Source of the DNA: Lumbricus terrestris
Lineage: Eukaryota; Annelida; Clitellata; Crassiclitellata; Lumbricidae
Direction of reading: 5' to 3'
DNA length: 64,000 bases
Assembly: GCA_949752735.1 (NCBI GenBank)
Contig: OX457037.1
Coordinates: 14,602,932 to 14,666,931, forward strand
The position numbers were made by a program, and so were the translations under genes. The notes beneath the pieces were generated by a model. It saw nothing but the letters and a program-made list of their open reading frames with translations, was not told the DNA's origin and made no database searches. Within the stretch, counting starts at the first letter, position 1. Every line of letters starts with the position of its first letter. Positions 52,100 through 63,205 of this stretch are shown here, piece by piece.

Positions 52100-53940
52100 G
52101 GTGACCGGTCAAAATGGTAGCGGACAAAATGGTAGCGAACAAATTGGTACGGACAAAATGGTATGGATGAAATGAAAGCTGGATTAGTGAATTTTTATAT
52201 GTCAAATAAAAGCTGGATTAATGGAAAGACGCATGTGAAATGGAAGCTGGATGAAGGCTCTGCATGGATATTTTTATATATGAAATGGAAGCTGGATTGA
52301 TAAAAATAACGCTGTTGATATAGAAGCTGTATCAGGGTATTTTCATAGCTGAAATAGAAGCTGGATTAATGAAAGATGCATTACAAATAGAGGCTGATTT
52401 AACCCTTATAGGGTCACGATTTTTCTCAACCGATTTTGGTCACATGGGGGTAAAAAAAATACCCCCACTGTGATTCGCAAGATTCCTATGATAAACTCCG
52501 ATTTTCAAGTGTAAAACTAAAAGAAGTTATTTATGGAAGGTTCGCGGAATGCACTGGAACCAAATTAACATATGCAGCACTGCAGGAAAATCAAAATGGC
52601 GGAATAAATGGCGGCCAGAACCTTAAATGGCTATAAGTGAAGTTATGTATGCAATGGAAACATGATTTCAGAGTCTAAATCAATATTTTTGAGGTCCAGG
52701 AATGCAATGCAACCATTGGCACATATGTGGCACTGCACGAAAATCAAAATGGCGGCCAGAATATTAAAATGGCTATTAGTGAAGTCATATGTGCAATGGA
52801 AACATGATCTCAGGGTCTACATCAGCATTTTCGAGACCGAGCGATGGAACCAATTTCACTGATATGGCACTGCAAGGAAACCACAATTGGGATTAAATAG
52901 CGTCCAGGTTCTTGAATTGGCTATCATGCAGTAAAGTTCTGTATCTAATGAATATATGATTTAATAATTTCTTGGTCAAATAATTTCATGAAAGCCACAT
53001 TCTATATGTAGTATCGAGCCTATTATGCAATGAAATTATCATATCTAGTCGACATTTTTAGTAGCCTATGATTTACACTGCAGTTTAACTATTGCTGGCA
53101 TTAAAATTAAATGTGCCACATTCATACTTCAATGTTTCATAACTTGATCTATCAATAGTTTCAATGCTTCATGACTTGACAGATAAAGGGCAAACAGTCT
53201 ATTCAGGCCTTGTTGCTGTCAATGCAATTGCGTTCAAGTGTATATGGCAAGATCGCACTTCGACGGCAGTAGGGCTTGATACTACACTTGCTAACTTCGC
53301 GTGATTTGCTGTAGACAATTTCATTTATACATCCTAATTCTATGAAACCAAAACGATTTCTATTATAATGTCCAGATACTGATAAGAAGACATTGTAACA
53401 GCAAGACACTCATTGTGTAAAGCATGCATAATGAGTAAAATAACTAGGACGTGGTACATTTTCGTACTTTATAGCCTATTTGGGTGCATGAATAAATAAT
53501 GAAACTGGATGCATTCTGTGCAGGAAACATATTTAGGAAAAGTCATAGAAGCGATTTCTTCAATTATTTTCAGGGATAAAAATTTCCGTGAAAAACCGAG
53601 CTGGGGTTTTTTTTTTACCCCCCCCGGTGACCCTATAAGGGTTAAGGAATCTTATGGCTGGAATTGAAGCTGGATACATCATGAAACACATGAATGAAAG
53701 ACATCAATTCAGCTTTCATTTCTCAAGCATTTTTTTCGCCAATCCAGCCTTCTTTTCTCAAGGTTTTTTCTTCACTAGAGCTCTACTTCAGCCACAAAAA
53801 AGCCATCCACACTCTATTTCAGCAATAAAATACCCTCATCCAGTTTCCATTTAAACATAGGCCTACCGTTTTGTCCGTACAATTTTGTCCGTACCATTTT
53901 GTCCGTACCATTTTGTCCGCTACCATTTTGTCCTAGAGTC
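52100..53940. mobile_element. MULE-like element with 9-bp target duplication, nested in Tc1 fold-back
   Basis: Flanks CTTTGTTTT (52091-52099) and CTTTGTTTT (53941-53949) are identical 9-mers, the length typical of Mutator-like elements. Each end has two to four copies of (G)TACGGACAAAATGGTA or its inverse, and inner AGCTGGATT / AATCCAGCTT modules mirrored. No transposase. A piggyBac-like element lies inside. Confidence 0.65.
52403..53641. mobile_element. piggyBac-like non-autonomous element, third nesting level
   Basis: TTAA at 52399-52402 and 53642-53645; perfect 15-bp ends CCCTTATAGGGTCAC and GTGACCCTATAAGGG. TTAA target and CCC-start are diagnostic of piggyBac. The interior has two to three ~165-bp tandem units (AAAATGGCGGCCAGAA, GGAAACATGATTTCAGAGTC) and no transposase. 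Confidence 0.8.
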
Positions 53941-54289
53941 CTTTGTTTTTTATGCCTCACGGTGTATATAGGCCTATATAATTATAATACTTACATAATT
54001 ATATCGTCGACTGAAGTATTGGCTCCACTCTTTATCTTCACTCTGACTATACTCCCCATATACATTAACAGCACTTCTTTTCTACTATTTCCTTTTTCTT
54101 TCTAGTTAAGGTTTATTTCGCCTTATTCCTTTTCTTAGTTAAGGTTTGATAGCTTAACAACACCATGTTGTCTTGACTGTGAATGTTTATGTTCTAAGTT
54201 AAGACTGCATCATGTGTATTTCCAGATTGTAAATACTTACATGACAGTTGTCTATCTACCATCTTGAATCTGAAAGCGTGCATAGGCCC

Positions 54290-54610
54290 TATATTATGTA
54301 GCCCTACCAGTGAGACTTCTAATCCCTTCTGGGTTTCCGGTTGTAACCAACTGTTTTGTATTGTTTGTTTGTTTGTTTGTTTGTTTGTATGTGCACTTGT
54401 TATAGCGCCCCTTCAAGCTCTCTCTCTCTACTCAGAGGCGCTCCCGATTGCAGAGCGGACACTGCATCGGAGTTTCACGCCGAAGCGCTGAGCAATTGTG
54501 AGTGAAAGACATGCCCAAGGTCCTTACGCGGCGAGGTGGATATAATATATACTTCACAAAAATGTTTTTGTTATCTTGGTGCAATAAAATTGATGGTTGT
54601 GGTTATATAT
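54290..54610 (+). repeat. Retroposon 3' end with TGGTTA-type tail, split by a SINE
   Basis: GCCCTACCAGTGAGACTTCT, CTGGGTTTCCGGTTGTAACC, then SINE 54362-54540, then AAAAATGTTTTTGTTATCTT, GGTGCAATAAAATTGATGGT and TGTGGTTAT. The reverse-strand copy at 59697-59826 has no SINE. AATAAA and the tail suggest a LINE 3' UTR. Confidence 0.65.
54362..54540 (-). mobile_element. tRNA-derived SINE family 1, 5'-truncated, reverse
   Basis: Begins TTGTTTGTTTG tail and runs to GCGGCGAGGTGGA, lacking the tRNA head. Inserted in the retroposon end above. Confidence 0.8.
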
Positions 54611-54619
54611 AGGCCTGTG

Positions 54620-56560
54620 TAATATTTTATTGAAACATGTATTACGGCGATTGATTTTCTAGTCTTTCTGTTCCGTAATTTGCAATATTGGACACCGCCG
54701 CACCAACCGGACTGGCTAGGTCCCTGCTCCGTCTTTATTGGTTTCCATTCCATACATGTGACCTATATTTTATGGAAAGCATTGTTTCAGTGAATAAGAT
54801 ACAATGCAAAGACTAACACGACGAGACGACCAAACAACTTTTGGCAGATACATGAAAAAATAAAATACCATTTACTTTTTGCACCATCGCTCTAATGTAT
54901 AGGCATATACCGGTCGTATTAAGCCAGTGTTGAGTTTTACCATTGGAACTTGAGTTTCTTGATGGTCATTATTATTGAAATACACTTTTGTTACAAATGG
55001 CTCCTCCCCTTTATGGAAATGACGCCCTCTGACCTTGGCGTCCTAGGCAACTGACTACTTTGCCTATGCCTGAGGCCGTTGTGGCATGAAATCTTGACCG
55101 GTGTAAAGGTTTCAAATTACCCCCTCCTAAACAGTACCCCCTGCAAACTGTAATTTGCATCAATCATTCCTCGCATTTATTGCACTAAAAATATCAGAAA
55201 AATCATCCCGCTTCTTGTTTTGGTCTGAAGATTTTCATCCGTCATCCCACTTCGCGGTTTGTTATCAATATTTTCATCTGTAACTAAAATACTAATCCCC
55301 GCGGAATTGATTCCTGGTTGAAAGATTTCTGGTTGATTAGGCTACATGTAATACACTTAGTTTGTGCTTACTGTTCGAACATTTTTTAAAAATACAATGC
55401 CATGTTATAAACCTATAAGGGGTACTTTGATGATGCTGTGCTAGTCCTAAATATTAATATTTTCTCATAAAACTTTCTGTGATGTATCTGGCGGGAATGG
55501 AACCAAATGCACCTTGGAGAACAGTATCCTCAAACTCTCATTTTTAACGACCACCCTATATATATATAACATAGATATAATATGAAAAATATAGATCGAT
55601 GACTAAGATACAAAGTGTAATTCTGTAGGAATATGATTTCCGATACCCCGAAAATTGTATTTTAAGCACTTAAAGTATAATATCAAGCAGAAGTAATTTG
55701 CTGCGCTTTCGGAATATTTTTCATTTTAGATGACGTAGGAAAATGTTATTTTTATAGTTACTAGTCAGAAAAATCAAAATCTATATTATCTAGCCTATAG
55801 CAGGCCTATAAGCTTATATTCGTGGTGCATTAAAACACTGAAATTAGCCTATAATTAAAATACCGAATATCGCTCTCGGAACAACAACCCCGTCTAATGC
55901 CCTGACGTTGACTCCAGAGAAGTGACGCCTAGGAAATCTTAAGTTTACGATAGCGACATCCGCCCGCGTAGTGTATAGAAGATCACACTAATCGAATACG
56001 CCAATCGAAGGCCAAGCGCGAAGCACCAGCTTATTCACGAGCGCTGCGTTAGTCAAAAGGGTTGTCCGTAAAAATAGACCACAAAGGTGGTTAATGTCCG
56101 GTTGTAGTAGGATCAGAGTGGCGGAACAGCTGTTAAGGCGGGCGTCGTCTGAGTCGGGAATTGGAAAGTGGAAGACGATGCCACAGAGTAAAAGTGCTAC
56201 AGTTCTTCCGAAATCTTGTGTTGAATATAGATTGCCTGTGTTACATACTGTAGAGTGTAGACCTATGTAATGCTTACTATTGCAGGCAGCTTCCAGTTTT
56301 ACATATTGACAAGCTGACAGGTTTGTCATTAATACTAAAAAATACGAAAACATTTAGTGCCAATGACCATTTGATTTCAACACACGTGGTTTTATTTGTT
56401 TAAGAAATATCCACTCCACTGCGCAAAATGATAGTTTTCAACGTAAAGTTTGAAGCTTTCCGGCCAAAACCCATTATTAAATCACTTGAGCCAATCTTTC
56501 CCAGTGATCAAAACATGCTTTATCTTTGTGTACCGTAGACTAGTATGAATGTGCATTTAT
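54620..56560. other. Intergenic DNA, no gene seen
   Basis: No domain-bearing ORF. A short repeat (56010-56090, shared with 42600-42690) is the only recognised item. It lies between gene 2's promoter and the decayed promoter block. Confidence 0.5.
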
Positions 56561-56568
56561 CGTTTTCC

Positions 56569-56780
56569 CTCGCATTTGCTATAGCGCCCCTTCAAGCTCG
56601 CTACTCAGAGGCGCTCCCGGCTACAGCCCGGACACTGCATCGGAATTTCACGCCAAAGCGCAAGAACAATTGCAAGTGAAGGACTTGCTCAAGGTCCCTA
56701 CGCGGTGGCTTGAGGCGGATCTGAACCTGGAACCCTGCGGCTCCAAGGCGCCGAACGCACACTACACCACCGCGCCCCAC
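56569..56780 (-). mobile_element. tRNA-derived SINE family 1, reverse, tail missing
   Basis: CTATAGCGCCCCTTCAAGCT to CACTACACCACCGCGCCCC. The B box region reads GATCTGAACC on the plus strand, so one base off the consensus. Confidence 0.75.
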
Positions 56781-56847
56781 AAATTACATTTGTATTTCTG
56801 GGTGTAACGTTTTTGTTAGTTTGTTTCACTCAAATGAGAATCCTTTA

Positions 56848-57230
56848 ATACGGTGCATAGGGCCTACTGCGTAGCCTAACTAAATAGTTGTCTTTTGTGT
56901 AACCTTGGAACAAAAGGTCTGTACTAGACTCGTCTCACGATGTCCATTCACTGAAACTGAGCGTTTGTTATTCTTCTATAATCCCGCGCTTTTCATTCAC
57001 CCAATATTCGCTCTTTGACCCGCAAACAGACTTAGATAATCGACGTAATTGAATTCACTAACGACAATGCTTGCAATTAGTCTTAGATCTCAATTGCTGT
57101 TGAGTTTGCATTGAAATTGATAAACGTGTAAAGTCGAACTGTCAATATAATGATTTATAACCACCGAGAACAGAGTCGCAGCCTCACAAATAGATTCAGC
57201 TAAGACAAAGACATAATTGCAGATGACCTG
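56848..57230 (-). promoter_or_regulatory. Third copy of the CUB-gene upstream block, probably decayed
   Basis: Contains CAAAGAGCG, the CGTGAGACGAGTCTAG exon-like segment, TTACGTCGATTATCT and the AGCAATTGAGATCTAAGACT upstream part. The splice donor seen in the other copies is broken by a TA-flanked GGGCC insertion, and no signal-peptide exon was found between here and 50.96 kb. I read it as a remnant of a lost gene copy or an unused promoter. Confidence 0.45.
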
Positions 57231-57734
57231 ATTTGCGTATTAGCTATCTATTTTGTTATAGTCTACGCTATCACTCACACGCACTGAATCTCTCTGGACG
57301 TCTAACATGTTGTCATTCTTCCCCGAGAATGCAAAATATTGTGGTTTTTAAATGTCGTTTTTTGAAGAATGATATGGCGTTTGAAGTTGAACATACATCG
57401 AAGTCCATTGTATAACTCGAAAAACTTGGTTATTGTCTTGCCGAGTGTTATAGCATACGGTCGTATTTAACAAGCAATATAATAGTTATTTAAGCCCATT
57501 ATGAACTTTAAAACCGTACTGTTCGACATAACTATTAACGACTGGTAGAAAACAAAGTAACGCTGTTGAAATGAAATGCAAAACTCTCCAAATATTTATG
57601 GGACTTTTTGTTGGGCCGTGGGGAGTTCAAATAAACATTCCTTGGCCAACAAATCGGACCCCAACAAGTCGTTTGATGATTCGTTCTATGTTCGATGTGC
57701 GTTGTATAATTTGTGATCAATAGTACCTTGATGA

Positions 57735-57812
57735 GTTGCATCTGATCAGTAGTCCCTTGATCAGTAGTCCTTTGATCAGCAGTCCCTAGATCAGTTGACC
57801 TGTGATCGGTAG
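57735..57812 (+). repeat. Four-copy 15-bp repeat TTGATCAGTAGTCCC
   Basis: Successive TGATCAGTAGTCC, TGATCAGTAGTCC, TGATCAGCAGTCC and AGATCAGTTGACC units downstream of gene 1. Confidence 0.75.
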
Positions 57813-58012
57813 GCCGCATACCCTAGATTAACTTTATAAGCAAATAACAGATTAGTGAGTTTCAAAGAGAAATGAAGTCATAACATCTAACGAATTATGA
57901 CCAAATATCAGCAGAAATCGATCTGAAAATGGTAGCCATAAAAAGAAAAAAATCATCTTCTAGCTAAACCAAAGCAATGTTTTGGTGTAGTATCTGACGA
58001 AGAACTTGACTT

Positions 58013-58146
58013 CTATTTCTCCTTTCTGTTTTCCTCTGCTGTCGGCTTTCCATTGTTGGGAACTGTTTCTGCTGCATTCGTCTTTCCATTGCTGTGAACT
58101 TTTTCTGCTGCATTCGGTTTCCCATTGCTGGATATTTTGCTGTCAT
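58013..58146 (-). CDS. Gene 1 last exon (paralog of gene 2), rest beyond or not found
   Basis: Acceptor ttatag, then DDSKISSNGKPNAAEK, VHSNGKTNAAET, VPNNGKPTAEEN, RKEK and TAG at 58015-58013. The same 12-residue repeat tail as gene 2, with three units. Enters in phase 1. The 3' flank down to about 57.84 kb aligns with gene 2's 3' UTR. No CUB exon was found between 58.15 kb and the right edge, so the body of this gene either lies beyond the window or has been lost. I infer a tandem paralog upstream of gene 2. Confidence 0.7.
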
Positions 58147-58329
58147 CTATAACAAAGGCTACACGTGTAAAGACACAGACAGCAAAACCTGCGGTTGCAC
58201 AGACTAAATGTATTGGAGTGTTATTATTAGCCTACTTAATATTAAAGCGCTACATAATCTTTACGATATACACACTTTGCATGCTCACAAAATATATCCT
58301 ATGCCTATAATATGCACATTACGTATGTA

Positions 58330-58441
58330 TGCATTGTATGTATGTATGTATGTATGTATGTATGTATGTATGTATGTATGTATGTATGTATGTATGTATG
58401 TATGTATGTATGTATGTATGTATGTATGTATGTATGTATGT
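58330..58441 (+). repeat. (TATG)n array 1
   Basis: About 27 uninterrupted units after TATGCACATTACGTATGTAT. The same lead-in recurs at 59510, so arrays were duplicated with their flank. Confidence 0.95.
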
Positions 58442-58856
58442 AGTGCTTCTCCCTGCTGTCCGGCGAGTACGGTTTTAGATAGTAGCCGGAGGAAATGGGA
58501 ACAACTCACGGAACGTTTTCAGTGTTTTATTCAGCAGAAGACATTGTTAAGATGTACATGGTAATGACGACGACTCTGATGGTTTCGAGTTCTGACAGAC
58601 AACTCTTAACTAACTGACCGACTGACGGACTGACCCTTGCTGTCGCTGTTGTTGACTAAGCCGCTCTCCTCTGTCTCTTTGTCTGCCCGCTTATATACTG
58701 ACTCCTCTGGCTGCTTGCTCTGTCGTGTCTTTACCCGATTGGTCCCTAGCAACATTCCTGAATCTGTTACTAGGCAACCACTGGATCTCAACCTCTTTGC
58801 CTTTGCTTCTGCTCGGCCTGAGTTAGTCTGCACTGCACTCTGGCTGTCCTCCCACC

Positions 58857-58935
<79 letters not shown>

Positions 58936-58938
58936 GTT
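58857..58938 (+). repeat. (CTGT)n then (CT)n microsatellite
   Basis: Sixteen CTGT units followed by CTCTCTCT. Confidence 0.95.
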
Positions 58939-59059
58939 CCCTGCACTCTTCTAGTCTGCTCTGCACCGTCTACCTGTGTGTAACCTTATACCCTATCTCC
59001 TTATCCATCCGTATCTTCCTCCTGTCTTATATTAGGTCTATGAGTCAGACCCTATACTA

Positions 59060-59696
59060 CATGTGTATGTATGTATTTATGTATATGTATATCATTGTAT
59101 GCATGTATGTATGTATGTATGTATGTATGTATGTATGTATGTATGTATGTATGTATGTATGTATGTATGTATGTATGTATGTATGTATGTATGTTTGTAT
59201 GTATGTATGTATGTATGTATGTATGTATGTATGTATGTATGTATGTATGTATGTATGTATGTATGTATGTATGTATGTATGTATGTATGTATGTATGTAT
59301 AAATTGTATATGTATATCATTGCATGCCTGTATGTATGTATGTATGTATGTATGTATGTATGTATGCATGTGTGCATGTATGTATGTATGTATGTATGTA
59401 TGCATGTATGTATGTATGTATGTATGCAAACTATGCATGCATGTATGTATGTATGTATGTATGTATGTATGTATGTATGTATATATACAAAATATATCCT
59501 ATGCCTATAATATGCACATTACGTATGTATGCATTGTATGTATATATGGATGTATGTATGTATGTATGTATGTATGTATGTATGTATGTATGTATGTATG
59601 TATGTATGTATATGTATATCATTGTATGTATGTATGTATGTATGTATGTATGTATGTATGTATGTATGTTTGTATGTATGTATGTATGTATGTATA
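59060..59696 (+). repeat. (TATG)n array 2, ~640 bp, higher-order
   Basis: Three sub-arrays each introduced by TATATGTATATCATTG(T/C)ATG, with a duplicated lead-in (AAAATATATCCTATGCCTAT) at 59489 identical to 58290. All ORFs (MYVCMYVC, IHTYIHTY) are repeat artefacts. Confidence 0.95.
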
Positions 59697-59826
59697 ACCA
59701 TAACCATAACCATCAATTTTATTGCACCAATATGACAAAAACATTTTTACAAAGTATATATACATAACAGTTGGTTACAACCGGAAACCCAGAAGGGATT
59801 AGAATATCCCACTGGTAGGGCTACCT
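59697..59826 (-). repeat. Retroposon 3' end, reverse copy of the 54290-54610 family
   Basis: AACCATAACCATAACCATCA, TTTTATTGCACCAATATGAC and GGTTACAACCGGAAACCCAG. Sandwiched between two TATG arrays; unbroken by a SINE. Confidence 0.7.
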
Positions 59827-60116
59827 ATGTATGTACGTATGTATGTATGTATGTATGTATGTATGTATGTATGTATGTATGTATGTATGTATGTATGTAT
59901 GTATGTATGTATGTATGTATGTATGTATGTATGTATGTATGTATGTATGTATGTATGTATGTGTATGTATGTATGTACGTGTGTATGTATGTATTGAATG
60001 TATGTATGTATGTATGTATGTATGTATGTATGTATGTATGTATGTATGTATGTATGTATGTATGTATGTATGTATGTATGTATGTATGTATGTATGTGTG
60101 TGTGTATGCATGTATG
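59827..60116 (+). repeat. (TATG)n array 3, ~290 bp
   Basis: Long TATG run with a few G/T and C changes (GTGTATG, TACGTGTG). Confidence 0.95.
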
Positions 60117-60369
60117 TATTAGGATGACAATGTCAACCAACCAAACAAATAAGTTTTAGAATTTGTAATGTCTCACACCTCAAAAGTGTTCTGTATAATT
60201 ATAGTACTACCGGTGAAAATGTTTAGAGAAATTTGAAAGCGCTTAAATGTGGCTCAATGACCTTGAACTATCAACAGATAGGCCTACAAACAATGTTCAA
60301 AATGTAATGTGCTAAATATTTTTTATGCTCTATCAATTACATTTCTAGTGTCTATTTCAATGTTTGGTT

Positions 60370-60592
60370 TGATTGTTTGTTTGTATGTGCACTTGTCATA
60401 GCGCCCTTTCAAGCTCTCTACTCAGAGACGCTCCAGAGTCCAGAGCTGACACTGCATTTGAGTTTCACGCCGAGGCGCTGAGCATTGCGAGTGAAGAACT
60501 TGCCCAAGGTCCTTATGCGGCGACTTGAGGTGGCGGCAAGGCGACGAACATGCCCACTAGTGGGCCACTACACCACCTCGCCCCAATGTCCT
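60370..60592 (-). mobile_element. tRNA-derived SINE family 1, full-length, reverse
   Basis: TTGTTTGTTTGTATGTGCAC tail, body CTCAGAGACGCTCC and TTTCACGCCGAGGCGCTGAG, end CACTACACCACCTCGCCCC. Confidence 0.78.
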
Positions 60593-60676
60593 CTATTATC
60601 ACTCATGACATGTATATGGTACAGTTATTATTTAATTAAAACCGATAAATCAATTTGGAAATTAGACTAGAAAGTC

Positions 60677-61810
60677 TTGGCAGCAATTAGTTATGTTAAA
60701 TCAACTTGTGCGCCTGCTGAAAAGAAGTTAATAAGAGCCAATGTCATTTTGAGTGCATGTTTCACAGCAGCATTCAACAGGACTAAAATTAGTGACATAC
60801 ATGCGGCACATATTGTAGAAGCCAAAGGACAATCAATGGACCGTGATCCTGCTGAAATTGTTATCAATCAGGATTCAATTAGACATGCTCGGCTCCATCA
60901 TCGTAAGAACGGTAAGACTTTTGTCAAATAAAATACGTGCATAATTAGGGCTTGAAGTTCCACATAAAGTTCAATGGGATGACAGGTTGTTGAAGCTTTT
61001 ACGTCGAAGGGACGTTGCCATACTGGGCTGTTACCAGATAAAGGAACAACGAAAATCTTAGGGTTCCTTTACTGCCTATAAGGGAACTGGCGAAGCACAA
61101 GCTTCAGACGTGTTAACTTGCTTGAAGAGATATAGCTGGTCGCAGACGATCTATATCTTTTCACACAACTTCTATCATCTACAGCAATGCTGGTCTTCAA
61201 TCAAGAGCATGTGTTCTGCTGGAGCACAAGTCTCAGATACGGTAGATCTCCTCAGCTTGGTGATAGTGGCGATAGTCTTCAATACTCTGATGACAAACTC
61301 TCGCAGACCTGCGAAAACACTGTTTGAGATATTTGCATAGGGAAGTTGATACATTGCAATCAACCTGTTCCATATCTCTTTCATCTGACTGCCTTGAGAT
61401 GCAGCCTGCATGAGCACTATGTATTTGTTCTTCCTGTGGATCTCAAGACATTGATACACATGCCAATGTCCAATGTCAGCTCCCTGAAATGACTTTGTTA
61501 CTGTTGAAGCAGCTCATTGTTCACAAGGCATGCAGTAAGTGAGACCGTCGTTACAGCAGAAAAACACGTCTTTTCGAACCATCTGAGGTACCTGAGTGAA
61601 ATGTTGGTTCGCCTGGTGTTGTTTGATTCGGCTGTTTCAGATGGCAGCAAGATTGCAATAGTCGAACGTCCAGGATACGATGAACCTCTTCGACATATCA
61701 AAGTTTATGCGCAGCAAGCAAGACTTAGTGCCACTACAAGAGCTGATTTTTTTTTAGCTATAAACACTAAGAAACTCTTCATTGCACAAGTCTACACTAG
61801 ATATTCATGA
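60677..61810 (+). pseudogene. Decayed coding-like region of unknown identity
   Basis: Plus-strand frames in succession: VKSTCAPAEKKLIRANVILS to HHRKNGKTFVK (60677-60931) and SETVVTAEKHVFSNHLRYLS to TTRADFFLAINTKKLF (61517-61810). Composition looks protein-like and frames change as in a decayed gene or transposon ORF. The phrase STCAPAEKK / TCAPAEHML also appears on the minus strand at 61175-61459, hinting at an internal inverted duplication. No domain recognised. Confidence 0.3.
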
Positions 61811-62109
61811 AAACTTCCAACAATTACATCCAAGCAGATAGGAATATAAACGTCATCGTTCTCTTGGCTCGTCACCGATCTCTGAGCTTAAACGTCATAA
61901 ACGATGCAGCTGAACGTGTTATCACACTGATCCATTCATTCCACGAAGTACTTACAAACCAGGAAGAGCCAAGCAATACCTATACTCCAAGCCTTCCAAG
62001 GGGTTATGAAACACAGGAAGACTAAAAAACAAACAGCCATAAATGGTCTTGATGAACTTCCGCGCCTCAGATTCACACCTTGGTGTGACCTTGCGCGAAT
62101 AAGAAATTT

Positions 62110-62111
62110 AT

Positions 62112-62192
<81 letters not shown>

Positions 62193-62275
62193 ATAATAAT
62201 AATAATAATAATAATAATTATAATAATTATATATAATATAATATACAACTGTATATAATAATAATATTAAGTAAT

Positions 62276-62354
<79 letters not shown>

Positions 62355-62355
62355 G
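62110..62355 (+). repeat. (TAG)n then (AAT)n microsatellites
   Basis: About 26 TAG units (62113-62191), eight AAT, an AT-rich spacer, then about 25 AAT units. Confidence 0.95.
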
Positions 62356-62542
62356 CAGTATTGGAATCAATTACCAAGAGATGTGTATTAGCATTGTGGT
62401 TAATAAATATCACGCGTACAGTCCGTGTGCCACCACATTATACCAGACAAGTCACTAGAGGCATTGTGACTCGTTCCAATTTGAAACATGCACTAAAGTA
62501 AAGTAACTTTGCGGATTCGGTGGCATCACAACTCTCTCTTTC

Positions 62543-63205
62543 AAAACATAGATAGCACCCAAATTAACCGTCTCCAAGCTATCCGGAATGCCCTTGCCCG
62601 TGCTGTCACTAAAACCCTCTAAGTCACCACATCACTCCTGTCCTGAAATCACTTCAGTGGCTCAAAATACCTGAACGCATCGAATACAAAGTCCTCTCAC
62701 TCACTTACTACACTTCAATCATCCCAGCAGTTCCACCTTCGTCAGTTGTTCACCATCCAGCCACTTCGTTCAACATGCTCCTCATCCTCCATTACGCTGC
62801 TTCGCCCTCCCATCACTTCATCACTGAAATTCGCAAACCGCTCCATATTTATTGCCGTTCCAACTCTCTGGAACAAACTTCCGCCAGCACTTCGGCAAAC
62901 TTCCGACCCATCATACGAGCTCACCAAAACTCCACCTCTCGCTATCTCCCCACAGGTCTTTCACTCAAGACTAAAAACATTGCTCTTTCGCAAATCCTAT
63001 CCTGATTCTTCCGCTTCTCCTCACATCCCTCGCCATTTCAACTCTAAACATCACCCACCTTAGCCGTCCATCTATCTGCCTGCCTGACTCTCCGGACTTG
63101 ACCCGCTGCCTATCGATTTTCCTTTTATTAAGCGCCTGTGAATAAACTGGTTCCCGCGACTTGGCTTTTGTGGGCGCTGTAGAAGTCTCGAGATTACGAT
63201 TACGA
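62543..63205 (+). mobile_element. L2-like LINE 3' end with ATTACG tail
   Basis: DSTQINRLQAIRNALARAVT, then with frameshifts TPVLKSLQWLKIPERIEYKV, VPTLWNKLPPALRQTSDPSY and HSRLKTLLFRKSYPDSSA, stop near 63063. This is the segment that would follow the L2-like RT at 27.6-28.4 kb. It ends AAGTCTCGAGATTACGATTACG, the short tandem 3' tail of such elements. Confidence 0.75.

Larger units (their letters stand above)
51188..53964. mobile_element. Tc1-like fold-back element, copy 2, hosts two nested elements
   Basis: Ends CACCGTGAGGCATAAAAAAC and GTTTTTTATGCCTCACGGTG with TA on both sides. The left arm (51188-51475) is an inverted copy of the transposase 3' end; 51480-52090 runs forward. As in copy 1, no N-terminal transposase. 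The MULE-like element 52100-53940 sits just inside the right end. Confidence 0.75.

Noticed and set aside
50961..56560. A further CUB gene between the 57-kb and 50.7-kb promoter blocks
   Set aside because: No signal-peptide or CUB exon found on the minus strand; the interval is transposons and plain DNA.
59040..60127. Long ORFs of MYVC / IHTY repeats on both strands
   Set aside because: Pure translation of a TATG tetranucleotide array; open in several frames at once.
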